A stretch of DNA of 64,000 nucleotides from Albula goreensis. Lineage: Eukaryota; Chordata; Actinopteri; Albuliformes; Albulidae. The notes under the pieces were generated by a model that was given only the letters and a program-made list of their open reading frames with translations, had not been told where the DNA came from and searched no databases. A program made the position numbers and the translations under genes. Positions 12,973 through 26,278 of the stretch are shown one piece after another. Each line of letters starts with the position of its first letter. Positions within the stretch are counted from its first letter, which is position 1. The stretch is taken from positions 12,240,131 to 12,304,130 of the forward strand of contig CM040742.1 in the NCBI GenBank assembly GCA_022829145.1, read 5' to 3'.

Positions 12973-14956
12973 ATGCAGCTCTGCACCGTGTGCTGTGAAC
13001 ATATACCGAAATACAAATGCCCGGTCTGCAAAATCAGATAGTGAGTATTTCTTAAAAATAAAATAAAAAAACGTATGTGTGTTGTCATTGCCAAGGGTTT
13101 ACATAATTTGGTTAGCCGATTGACGAACGCTATGTGTTAGCATAGCACAACCAGGCCTGACGGAGAGGTTTTTCTTCAGTGCTGAAAAAGTTGACTACTA
13201 GTCTATACTATGAAAAGTGATGGATTTTACGTATGTGTAGATGCTGATTGTTTTCCTGTTTTCAGCTGTTCGGTGGGTTGCTACAAGAAACATAAAGGTA
13301 TGTAACACATTAGATATCACAGCAGTGTTATCTAGCTACAGACCAGAACTTATTTCAGGTAACCCTAATGTAATGTTTGGATAACTAAGATTTGTGCCTA
13401 TACCAATGAGCATGTGGCTTAAGTGTAATGAAATTTATTTCAGTAAACCAAGTGCAATTGCTTGAACCTAGATAGCTTATTAAACTGTTACTTGTAGATT
13501 ATTAGTTAAAAGTAATAGATCAGTCTAAATCTTCGAGTATATACTTTGGTAAAACGTTGGAAAGGTAGGTATATAACTTACCCCTTTAAAATCTGCAACG
13601 TTTTTGTCTCTTATTTCCGACTTTACCTCCCTCCGGTGTTCCAGTGTAATGTCCGTTTAATTGGTTTTATTCACGAATAGCTGCTCTTGTAGATTGTCAT
13701 GTAGATTGTCGTTTAAAGAAACCAATATGCAAAGTAGTATGTTAAAACAGGTTTCTGGTTTTAATTGGATCATAAAGCGGCCTGTCTTGATCATATACTA
13801 AACTTGTTTTTTAAATAGATGACTGCCAACCTATGAAGCAGGCCACGCCCCCTGCACCAGATTTGAAGGAGACGCGTATCAGTGGTAAGTTAGCTCAGTT
13901 ACACTCCCTTTGGCCAACCCATCGAATGAAAACTTGACTAACACCGTTCACGTTGTGTAGCAGGGGGAGACTGGTCTGTAGAAGATCTGTTGGAGGAAGA
14001 CGAGCATGCCGACAGAGTGCCATTGCAGAGGCTTAAAGAATTGGGTATGATGCATGAGTTTCTGCATAATGGAAATTAAACGCTCTTGTTGTCCTGGGCA
14101 GAATGTCTTATGTGGGGTATGTAACTGTTGTATTCATACGCAGTTCCACCAGGATATTTACATTGTTTTCTTCACGCTAACACTCAGGCAAGTTTATTTT
14201 TTACTTCTAAAAAAGTTTTTTTTAGGTCCACAATGCAAATAAGGTGGTTCATATCTAGTTCACCTTATCATGTAATGGGGAACATAATCTAGTAATTGGG
14301 GTACATACATTCAGCAACCATTTTGGGCAGGTGCTGAATAAAGATAATACCATAAAACAAGAGTACTCACACACTGCAAGCAATGCTTACAGATGTGTAT
14401 TACTGTTATGTTTACCTGATGAAGACTCATTTGGTTCAAAAAGTGTCAATAATAGAACATTAAGGACCATTATGGGAAGTGTGCTGGTATTCTCCTTTTG
14501 CTGTATGAACATGTTCTTTCCACCAGAATTGGGGTAATGAGGTTTTGTTGGGAGTAGCTACTGTACAGTATCAGTAACTTGTTGATTTGGCCCAATAAAC
14601 ACAGAAGTGAAGAGAAACACATTTTTGATTGGATTTGTTCAAGTTGATGATTAACAGCTGAATATAGCCATACCCTTATGGGGTTCATGAAATCTCATTC
14701 AAGCAATCTGTACTATCCCTCTCTTTTGAGTGACTAAAAACGCTTTCTCTCAATTTGCTCAGGTGAATCGGAGGACCTGAAGGCGCTGCTGTATAATCCA
14801 CACCTCAGACAGCTGCTGCTCTCTGTTGACAGAGCAGAGAATAAGGCAGATGCCATGAAAGCCGCCATGCAGGAGCCCCTGTTCGTGGAGTTTGCTGACC
14901 AGTGCTTGAAAATCGTTGAGCCGTCTGAGGAGGATGATAATTGTTCAATGGATTAG
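12973..14956 (+). CDS. znhit3: Zinc finger HIT domain-containing protein 3
   Basis: Five coding exons: 12973-13040, 13266-13297, 13819-13884, 13964-14044 (or from 13961) and 14763-14956. All have GT-AG borders and consistent phases and give 146 residues (147 with the alternative acceptor), close to human ZNHIT3 at 155. Residues 4-36 are the zf-HIT domain, with Cys4, Cys7, Cys16, Cys19, Cys24, Cys28, His32 and Cys36. The middle is acidic ([12 protein letters not shown]), and the C-terminal half carries the family's [12 protein letters not shown] and [14 protein letters not shown] segments. The family partner is NUFIP1 in box C/D snoRNP assembly. The gene is convergent with myo19. Confidence 0.95.
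13955..13966 (+). promoter_or_regulatory. znhit3: NAGNAG tandem splice acceptor of znhit3 exon 4
   Basis: 'gtgtagcagggg' offers acceptors after 13960 (TAG) and 13963 (CAG). Both keep the frame; the upstream choice adds one alanine just before the glycine pair. Confidence 0.7.
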
Positions 14957-15077
14957 CTTTTTGTGGAGAAAGCAAAACCTGAAATCCCTGTGCAGTTCAT
15001 GGGACAGTCTCCCAAAGGCATAGTGTAATATGACTGTAAATAGTATCTATTTAGGTTTAGTTGGTGCTGACTTTGAC

Positions 15078-15083
15078 ATTAAA
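15078..15083 (+). terminator. znhit3: Possible poly-A signal ATTAAA, znhit3
   Basis: The common variant ATTAAA lies about 120 bases after the znhit3 stop. No AATAAA was seen nearer. Confidence 0.4.
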
Positions 15084-15704
15084 CCAGGATTTTTTCATTG
15101 CTGTGTGTGACATCAGTACTTTCAACAACATGCCAAGAACAGGTCCCTTCAGCCACAAAGACTGGCTGTCTGTAATGCCAGACCTTTCATAGTTTGTTCT
15201 GGTACATTTAGAGCATGTAAGTTTTTTTTTTTTTTTTTTTGCTTTAAGTATGAAGAGGCCTTAAAATGCATTTTCCCCCATCAGTCTCACCCTGCTTATA
15301 AAATACAAGACAACATTAAAATCTCACAAATGGTCTCATTGCAACAACATTAAATTGAATATTAAAATGGAGTGTACAGCTTTGGAGGATGCGAAAGCCC
15401 CATGTGAAATGTACCAGCAGTGTCAAACTGAAATCCCAGAGGGTCCCAACGGCTGCAGGTTTTACTTTGGGAGGCAGTCAGAATCCTCATCCTTAATGTT
15501 AATTTGCAGACTTGAACCACTACATGACTCCATTTTTAAATGACAAGATGTGACATAGCTGAAAAATGTCAGCATCAATGAACAACTGGTGTTGTTTTAA
15601 GATGACAATTGCCTTCATGGGGGAAAAACTAGCAGTTCATCAACATTTTTTCAGTGAACAACGGATTTTACAACAGTCAAATTGGACAGGAGTTTAACAA
15701 GATA

Positions 15705-15809
15705 TTTATTGAAAGTCACAGCATCCCTTTGCCCATTGATACTACTAAACTGATTTTTCTTTCGAATTACAGGTTCACTGCGCACGCTTACAATTTACTC
15801 ATATTTATT
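15705..15809 (-). terminator. myo19: Candidate myo19 poly-A signals
   Basis: TTTATT on the plus strand at 15705-15710 and 15804-15809 gives AATAAA on the minus strand, about 1 kb past the myo19 stop. Which one is used is unknown, and closer non-canonical sites are possible. Confidence 0.3.
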
Positions 15810-16802
15810 GCATTTAAGTATTTGTTTTGCTGTTAAACAACCTAGTTACAGAATACTGCTTGCCATCAGGATCCTTTTAAATGCATTTATCATGTGGCAG
15901 TTTTGTTATGGTTATTTACGTAGAGATGACTCTAGAGTCAAAAAATAATCTCAAGGCAAAAGCAAACAATGGTGCTCTTCAATATAAAGTCTAGTTACTG
16001 CTAGAGTACATTTTAGTGGAACTTTGTATTCTGCAAAATAGGAACAGTAAAAAATGTCATTTTTATATCACAGTACAATACATATACAGCTTTCGTATGT
16101 TCTTTAATCCTGCTCTTTGGTCAATGTTTTGAGTTTTCAGCAGCAGGCAATTAATGTTCCATAACACTGACCCACATAAATATCACAGTACATACCATTC
16201 CTTTGGTAATTATGTTGAGACACAGGAAGAACTTAACATTGAGACCAAGTGACTTCTCCATAAATTGTTTTTGTCCCATATATAAATTGCACATAAAAGT
16301 ATTCAGATTTGGACCTGAAAAGGTTTTGGATTTAAGCAGATTTAAAATACCAGTACTGTTAACTTTTGTTCATAAATAAACAATTATGTATTAAGCAGCA
16401 ATATGCCGATGTAGTGTGATACTTCATGAGACTCACACTACTTAGTGTTTGTTTATATCCATCTCTTATGGAATACAATCATACAAAATATGATACAATC
16501 CTATAAAATTCAAACACAGCAAACTTACATCACTACAAATTACAAAATACGATTAATCTGCATGTACAAATACAAGGCTTAAGATAGTTTTCCAGTTAAG
16601 ACCCCACTGGTGAAGGCACTTAAGTGTTGCTGTGTGAAAATCTGCCTGAGACCAGGAGTAAATACTGATTTTAAAGTTTTTTTTTGAAGAACAGGCAGCT
16701 TAAGATGATTTCCCCCACCATGGTTATTTTTGGAATGTGCTGTGATTTAAAGGTGTTCGCTTAAAGCGCTGGGAAAAAAAATGAAATTAAAAAACTACGG
16801 AA

Positions 16803-19800
16803 TCATGGTTTCTCCAGCAGGATCTGGTTGAAGCCAGTCACTCCATCTCCTTTCTTTCCAGGACAAGTGTCTGCATAGAGGAGTGGAGATTTCTGGAGGT
16901 GCAGTTTGATTGACTCCTAAATGGAGAGAGGAAAAAATGGAATCAACCATACAAATACTGAGACAAAAAGGGGGTTCAACATATTCAAACAGATTGAAAT
17001 GAAAATAAAAAAGTAAGACAGTACAACTGAATAATTTTGAATTTCTATTCTCCCCCTATGCTGGGATTTGGTCAGGGTTTATTTTTTCACCAGATTTTTT
17101 TCCTTGCCACTTTTGCCCCAGGCTTGCTTTGGAGGAACTTAGACCTTGGCTCTGTAGCTGCTTTGTGGCAATCTGAGTTGCAAAAAGCGCTATACAAATA
17201 AAACCAAATTGAATGGAATGATGCAGTGCCTTCGTCAGGGCATGGGACAAATTTTCTCAAGTAATGTAAAGGAGGATAAGCAGGGTTTGCAACCTCTATC
17301 CTTTCTGAACAAAATGGCCGCCCCGTGTGTGTCATGGTGCTGAGGGTTACCCGAGGCTGAGCTCTGATGGAGGCCACGCCCTGCTCGAACTGGTTGGTCT
17401 CCACCTTGTACTCCCCGCTCCTGAAGGGCAGCTTGAGGCAGGCCATCAGTGACACCACCTTCTGCAGGCCGCTGGCCGTTGCTGTTACCGCCACCGTGAT
17501 GTTGGGGGCGGAGGCCAGAGCCAGGCCCAGAGGCCATCCCCGCACCAGCACGGGCTCCTGGCAGGAGGAGAGCTGCACCGACCCTCTCTCCCGCACCGCA
17601 GGGTCGTAGGCCGGAGGCTGCTCCTGCAGGTTGGCCGCGTCGTCCAGCTCCGCCTCAGCCAGGGCCTCCATCGCCGTCTGCAGGGGGGGACATGACATTA
17701 GAGAGCAGCTCTAACTCACAGAAACCACTCTCTCCACCTCCCACTTTTCTCCCCCTCCCTCTCTCCTCATTTCACCCTCTTTTGCTTTCATGTCACCTTC
17801 TTCTTCCCCCTTCTTTCTCTCTGACTCTCAATATATATTACATATATATATGAGGGACAAACGTTACCTTTAAATTACCTTTACCTATAATTACTTTCAA
17901 CCTGTTCCCATTTATCCTCCTCGATTAACGATAAAACAAATTATTAATGGAGTAATCAACACTAGCTGACATGAAAAGAGTAAATGGTTACCAATTTCAT
18001 ATTGTAATAGATTTACTGTTCTTTACAAACTGGTGTAAAGAAAAATATTAATATTACGAGATTAAACTACAAACCATTTATGCTTGTTGTATGGTGTTGA
18101 TTATTCCTTTAATTACTTGTTTTGTTGTTAATCAAGGAGAATAAATGGGAACAAGCTGAACATGATGATAGGTGTAAAGGTAAAGTTTGTTCCTCCTCAG
18201 TTTTGTCACCAGCCGCCACTGGTATATTCTTCAGTCTTCAAACCAATACATGCTATTAATAAGTATGTAACCATTATTACAATTAATAATCTTTTGCATA
18301 GTATTATTATTTGTATTATTACCAACTTATTATTATTACCATAATCATCATCATCATCATCATTAAAGGAGCAGAATATTTTGTCACTGTACTCACTCTC
18401 CACTTCCTCCAAGTCCTCTGGATGAGAGCAGCAGCATTGCTCCAGCGCAGGACTTCTCTTCTCACCAGCCAGCCTCTGATAACTGAATGGAAGAAGCACC
18501 TTGTTAGTGTAAGTGCAGTGCCCAACATTCTGTGACCCAGTTTACAGAAGCATCCTCATGTTTCTGGTACTGGTCAATATGAGAATTCAGGTCCACCTTG
18601 GCTCATTGAGCATGACTATTTTGCTTTAAACTTTAGATTTTGGTGCAAGCAAGATGTACCCCGATGAGAGTTTTGTATGAGGTGATACTGAGGTTCCTTT
18701 TCAAATGTGCAGAAGTGGGTGTATTTGTTTGATCATTTTACTTCATTTCATCCTTCCATAAATCCCTATACCCCATTTAAAGACCCTTTCAACTAGCTAT
18801 ATGAGCTATACATCACATCCTGTAGTTTGAAAATTTTGTCAGGTCCAAAAACATGAACATAGCAGTGAAAATTTGGGAGTAGAAAATGAGAGTAGAGCAT
18901 GGACGTACCGGATTGGATCCTGGTTGCAGCCCGTTCCTGAGCCTCCCGTTTCCTACGGCGGTACCTCCGCCAGCAGCACTGGATGCAGAAGGCCCTCTGG
19001 GACCGCACCCTATCCCTGCAGCCCTCCAGCAGCTCCAGCTGGGGAGCAGGACATTGCAACACATTACGCTACGATAAACTAATGCTAATTGTAGACGCTA
19101 ACTGACCCAGACTCACACAGCTTACACATTTTTATCCATTTATTCAGATGCTGTTGGATGGACAGTTGATCAAATGTTACTTCCTCTGTCAGAGATGGCC
19201 TTTTCATGTAATTTGTCACTGTAAACTGTACTGCACCATGCTTCTTGTTGTGATCTGTTTACCTTATCCGTTACATTTAAGACATTTTGTAGACACCCTT
19301 GTCCAGAGCAATTTAAAGTGTTTTTAAAATACATTATCCATTTACATCAATCTACTGGTGTTTACCTAAGCTCCCTAATCATTATGCTACACTGCCTGCC
19401 CTTTTTCTAGTAACATTTAGCATAAAAAACACCACAAAATAAAACATTAGGCAGGTATACTAACCATGGAATGCGTCAGGAACACTTTAGTTTTCCCACA
19501 ATGCACCAGAGAGCTACAACTGTCTGTCTCAGAGGGTTTGGAGGGATCCAGGGAATGACTTCGCAGCACCACATCGAGAACGTCGGCAACAGCAGGGCCC
19601 AAGATGTTCTTATCCGGCTCCAGGCCTGAGACAGGGGAAGGTGGGGGTGGCGGTCATGCACAGCTGTACCCAACTGCCATACTAAAACATTCAATTTGAG
19701 ACTGAGCGTTCATTCAACAAACAAAAAAAAGCAGACAATGAGAATTAAGTAACTGCTCACTCATTGGTTCAACCAGATGTCCATCATTTTCTGGTTAGAA

Positions 19801-22800
19801 CCAATCCAAAGCCTGACACCTCAGTGTAGCACCACCTGTTATGAGATCATGAAACTCCACACTCCCAGTTCCTTCTACTTGCTATGGCATGCACATGATT
19901 TGTGCAATCAGTGCAATACATAGTTATCTTAGGCAGTTACCTTATGCAAAACCATAGTGCATTTTACTGTGTTTTTACTCTGTATGCTTTTAAAAGGTTT
20001 TATGGTTTAAATTGTGTTAGCTTTTTAAATGCTGGTTTGAAGTAAATGACATAGACCAGGCAGTTTCTGTAGGCATTCAACCCTTGTGTTTCTGAAAGAG
20101 CACACTCTACTCAGGCCAGTTTGTAAACGCTGATTTGAAGACATACAAACTCAATTTGCGATGGCATACAGAACTGTGACCATCACTGGACACTGTGCAT
20201 CCAAGTTGAAGTGCTGAATTCAATAAAATCATGCTCAAACAACAAAACGAAAAATCATTATTTTTTCATTTCAGTCACAGGTGTTTCACAGGTTGATAAA
20301 ACAGTCAAGCATGCTTTTACCTGCCACATCTGGTTTAAAATACAATGTTGTGTGAATACTATATATACTCCCTCAGAGCCAAAGAGAAACTTGGTAGAGG
20401 ACAGAAGAGGGTGAAACTTTAGCTAGAAGGGTGACAGAGGAGAGAGAAAAAGAGAGAGGTAATCAGGGAGGAAATAAGAGAAATGTGTTGATGTTCATTC
20501 AATAATATACAGCCACAGGACAGCCTGTGTTCTGGGTTTACGATCAGGCCCACATTCCAGAAATCATGGGAGTCCAGTAATCCACTCAGCCACAAATTAG
20601 TTTGCATTTTCCTACAACGATGACAGGTGCTACATACGGGAGTCCTCTTTTGTTATAAAACTTGCCAAAAGTGGTGCCTTATTCAACCGCAAGCGGGAAA
20701 ACAGACCAGTTAATACAGCATATGGTAGTTAGAGGCTCTTTTTCCATCTTAAACACTTCATTTTGTTTGATGAGTTTACAGCACTACAGCAACAACAATG
20801 GGAGGAATTCTCTGAAGCACAACTTGCCTTGTGCTTAGGCCTAGTCTCCTTCTGTGGTCTGAAGTGCATTTTTACAACGGTACAAACATACAGACCCAGG
20901 GATTCCTCCTAGCTCACAATTTTGAAAAGGAGGACTCCTAAAACAACACTTCCACTTCTGCCTCATCGCTGTGTTTATCATGTTTACATGAACTTACAAC
21001 AATTCCGTTGTGAAACATTTGTGATTTATGCAACAAAGGGCAAAGTAAACTGTGTAAACAGATATCCTATCAAGAGTACCATTCACTATTGCCTTCATTC
21101 CTATGTACCTTCAGAAAATCTTTGATATCTGATGCTAGGAGCAATGGTTTAGTTGCTATTGCTTTCTACAACCCATCAATTCATGCCACCACATAGATTA
21201 TCGTAAAACAGGATTATATTGTTATATTCAACACTGGACTGAGTTATATAACATTTACATTCTGCTATGGTGGAACAATGTGGCGAGCAAGCAAAACATT
21301 CAACATTCAGTCATTACTATAAACTATGAAAAAAAACATTAGCACATGTTAATCAGAGCTTACCATTTTCATTAATGGACTGTTTACAAATCCGGGAGTT
21401 TGTGATCATTCCGTATCGCTGCAGGAAGCTCAGATAAGGTATCCTGTGTACAGGTAGAAGAGGATCATGAATACAACATAAGTCCACATCTATAAAAAAA
21501 TGGATAACATACTGTCGGTTTGCACTGCCAAAGGCACCCAGAGTGGCCGTTATAGCGATGAGACCAACAAGTTTTGGCCGGCTTGCCCCCTATCATCCCC
21601 GGTGAGGCTGGGCCAATTGTTTCCTTGCCAGGGGGGACCACTGGCCATAGTTGGCAATGGCGAGGCCAAGTTTCGAGCCCCCAAACTCAGGGCTCCCAGG
21701 TGAGCATATTACCCTGTGAGCCACTCAGAGGCCCTCATGTTTTTGTGTTTTAACTTAAGAAAAGTGCTTAAGGCTATTTGGTCAGTTGGTGTGATGACTG
21801 TTATGGTGAGTTGTGGCACTGATACCTCGGTACCATCTTGGCTTGTTGTTCTACGCAACTGCATGCAGTTTTGTAAGTAACACAAAATGTTAATGTACTT
21901 TCATTATGAGATTAGGAAGTAAAAGAGGGAGATGGATGAGAGGGACCACAGAACATAATAGTCAGGATCATGCCTTGAATCAACAATTAACATGTGTTCT
22001 ACTGATTAGGATACAACTTTTGCAGTACAGATGCAACTTTAATTTGTTAAATACCTAATAGGAAACCCTGCCGCACTAATGTTGATGGTCTCCACGATGC
22101 CGCATGCCTCCAGCTGGACTATGACCTGTGGACAGGTGAGACAAGATGAGCCATTCTGTATTGCTGTTGCAGATTGTATCAGAGATGATACAGTGTATCC
22201 CAAATATTACCCTTAGGTTCATCTTTCTGTTCACATTTTATATTCAGATCTACTTGTATTTGCTTTCATCATTCAACTTGCTAGTACCTTATGATTCTTT
22301 TACTTAATCTGGTTATTACTGAATATGTATAACAACTATAATAATAATTCTATATGAAAAATGACAGCAACAATACCTACAACAACAATAGTGCTACCAT
22401 AGTATAATGATGAAATCATATTTTTGACGTCTGTTATAACAACATGTGTCATTGATCATTATTATTAGTATTACGCTGCCCTATTAATGTCAGCCACTGA
22501 CCTCTTCCTTCTTGAAGGTCAGAGGTCGGCATTCTGGGTTGGGTTTGATGCATCTGGTGTAATGTGGCGTGGTGCTGTGCAGTATCTTCATTAAACTGTC
22601 AAGTGAGTTCTGCAAACAAAAGGTTTAATTTCTGAATTAAAACAAACTAAAATGGGAAGAGTTAACAAGCCATGACCCACAACGGTTTATTAATTGTACT
22701 CACATTCAAACCATCTGCTGATAGTCAAACATTCTGGCAAGTGAGCCGAAGGTGTGGGTTTTTTTTTTTTTTTAACGAAAATTATCTTAAACATCCAGCT

Positions 22801-25150
22801 CTCAAGCTCCCACAGAAAGATTTCTTCCCACTTTCACGGAACCTAGGTTGCATTCTTGGAACTTCCCATAGACTCACAGTCATTGTGCTAATGTTACAAT
22901 GCAGAGTAGTGAATTGGTTCCAGAGGTTTCCACAGAATGCACAAACACATGAAAAAGGTACTGGTAGATTTCTCTATTCACAGTAAGTGAACAAAAGGGT
23001 TTAATTTCCTCAATATCGGCATATCTCTTTAAATGGAAAGTGACAAAAGATTTTTTTTTCCCCAACCTTGAATTTGGAGACCACGGTGACGACCTTGCTG
23101 TGTCCCCGGCCACTGCTCTCCTCGGTGTTTTGTCCAGCAAACAGGCCCTGAAGCAGAGGGTCATGGGATGCCTGCAGCATGTGTATAAGCTCTGGAGGCA
23201 CTGGGTCCTACAGGAAAACAGATGGTTTTCAATTTGCTTTTCATTCTTTGTAATTATTTATTTACCCTTTCATCCTTGATATTTTTACTGTAGGGCCTGT
23301 TTTCACCTATTTTAGCTCAATTTCAACTGGCCTATTAAATGAAATTGAATTTCATTCCCCTATCTCTAAAAATAAATACAGACATATAAAGGAGCAATGA
23401 CGTAGAGTTTTTGTCCAAACCTTGTTCTTCTCCATCATGCCCTCAATCTGGTAGCTGACGCGGCCGGCGTAGTGAGACACGGTGAAGTGGGGCTGCTTGC
23501 TGAACTTGTCCCAGCTCATGCAGGCATTGTTGGAGAGCTCCTTCTCCAGCCTCGTTCTGAACTGCCTGGCATCAGAGGCGCGGTTGAGACGGCACTCCTG
23601 AGAAATGAGTGGGGCACAGACATTTCTCAATCCAAAACCGTTCAAAACAGAAAATATCAGGTTCTAGGCACGAACAACTTTCAATGGGAATCCCCACATG
23701 ACTGTACTAGAATAAATCCAACTGAATTATGTGACACTAAATATAAATGAATGCACAGTCTTGATCTGCAGGACTGTGAAAAAAACAAGGTGTTTAAACA
23801 TTACAGTGATTAACCTTGACATACCCAGTGCCAAAATGAGGTAAAGAGGCTGTGATACTCTGAATAATTGGTGCTTTCAGGGTCCATTTGTATAATTCAA
23901 AATAGAGATTTGTGTGGTAATTGTTTAAGGTCAAAGTTTATTTTATATCTGTTTATTAAGAAATGAATTACAGAACAACTGTCAAATTCTACTTGTATGA
24001 CACTGACACCACATTCTATTATTTGATATAAGTACAGCTACAATTACTCAAAGTAATAGTGCTCCATTATGATGTTGCGCCAAGAGTCTGCATCACTAAA
24101 ACACAGTGCTTAAGCCATTTAATGGGTATTCATGTTTTGAAATCACTATCACAAGGGCTTGTTTGTTGTTATTTTAGACTGAGCACACCAAAAGGGAATT
24201 ATGGGAGCAAACCTCGTTCAGGAGAGAGAAGACACTCGTAGGGTTCCCCTCTATCAAATCCAAGCAGCTCTGGTTGTCCTGGTATTTGATGAAGGACCAT
24301 TTCAGGCCTTCTGAAACATATTCCTCCTGCAGGAAAGACAGAGGGGGAAGCCTGGGTAGTGAGGTCAACAGGTCACCATTTTTTCAAATGTATTTTTCCC
24401 CATCTTTCCCCATCCCAACCACAGCTGAACCTTTTAGACCATGCAGTGATCTGTTCCTGCCCTGACACGGGATTCTGCCAACTTACTTTGAGTTACTCTC
24501 ACTCATCTTAAAGCCCAGACGTCCAGTACCTTCACAGTATTGGCTCGGTAACAGCACTTACTGTAGCAAAAATCATTTCTGCCAGGGACAAAGCCATCTG
24601 GACATTCATTAGATTCTCTTCTGCAGCTTTGCAGAATAATTTTTCAGTTTCGTCTTGAGAATGGGCAGGTTTATCCCTGTGACTTGCACTGCTCTGTAGC
24701 AGCAGGGCATAAACCTGGCACACAAGGCTAGCCCTCCACAAACAGCACAGATACTGGCAGTCCTACCTTCCGTTCTGGTCCAGGTATTATAATCACCAAA
24801 TGCATAAACACATTACCTGCTGCGCTTTCAGATAATGGGCAACGAAGTGCTGCTGCAGCTTCTCATTGGCGTAGTTGATACACAGCTGCTCAAGGTTGTT
24901 CAAGGTGAAGCACTCAAACCCGTATACGTCCAGAATACCTTTCCAGAACATTCATAAGAAAAAGGCGTCAGCTTCTCAGACTGACGTTTAATTACTGCAA
25001 AGAACATGAACAAGTAGAATGTGTAATCAGAAATGACATACCTATAAAATTACACCAACTGGACTTGTCTGCACAGATGCTCCTGTTGATGAATGTCACC
25101 AACCAGTCAAACACTCTGCAAAGAGAGGTGGAAAAAAGATAAAGATAATA

Positions 25151-25189
<39 letters not shown>

Positions 25190-26237
25190 GGCTAATCAGC
25201 TGCTTGCCAACAGTTTCCATCTTATACAGCTCAAACACATGTTTGACACATCATTGTAATAATAACACTAGTATTACAGTTTAATGCAGTAGTCCTCAAC
25301 CCTAGTATTACAGAGCCACAGGATGTGCCGGGATTTGTTGTTTCCAACCACTCATCTTATCACTTAGTGTTACAGTTTATTTCGCTCACCTGGCAGCCTG
25401 TAGTCTAGTGGCTAAGGTACATGACTGGGACACCTGAGGGATTGTCCCTTGGTTAGCCTAATGAACTGTAAATCGCTTTGGATAAAAGCGTCAGCTAAAT
25501 GACTATAATGTAATTTAATGGGCGGTACACCATAAGCTGGCTTACCAAGTTATCCAGCTGTCTTTTGTTAACATGCTGAAGTACAAACATTTAAGAATCT
25601 ATTTGTTTACAGACAGATGTTCATTAACTATTATTGCATATTTAGAATGCGTTCATTTGATTTAGGGCTAGTTTCAACAGCAGAAAAGCCAATTTTACCA
25701 AAGTTAATTGGATAACTAGTGAGCTAGCATTGTGGTGCACCACCCTGGCTTCTTGAGTATGCTCCAGGGGCTCAGGACTGGTCTAACTAGAGCATTCAGA
25801 ATGAAATAATATTTTCCCTTCTTTAAAGTCAACAGCTCTTTTCCACCGCAGAGGAGGCCACTGCTGTGAGCGCACTGCTCATATTTTCCATCTTATGCGG
25901 TTAGACAAGTGACTCGGGAAATGGAAGCAAACTAGTCATTAAACAAAATTACATACAACCTGAAACAGATGTTTGTGTATACCGTCGATGAGCAGACAGA
26001 TAACTAAAAGAAACTCTCATTTTAACACTTGTGGCTGGATTATAGTTCTCCACAAAGAACGAAATGAGTGGCTTTTAGCACTCTGTCATGTTATGGAATG
26101 CTAACACCAATCACGAACCCCCCTGCCGGCAGAAATCAGACAAATCCTTGTGCAACGGTTGATTTTACATGCTGTAGGGCCACAGCAAGTCTCTCTGTCT
26201 TCCTTTCTGTCAGCAGCCAATTTATCATAGAGCCCAG

Positions 26238-26278
<41 letters not shown>

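Noticed and set aside
17087-17698. A 203-residue minus-strand ORF at the myo19 3' end
   Set aside because: Only 17351-17677 is exon. The rest runs through a donor (CGG|GTAACC) into a fish repeat; the family C-terminus is encoded by the separate exon 16803-16916.
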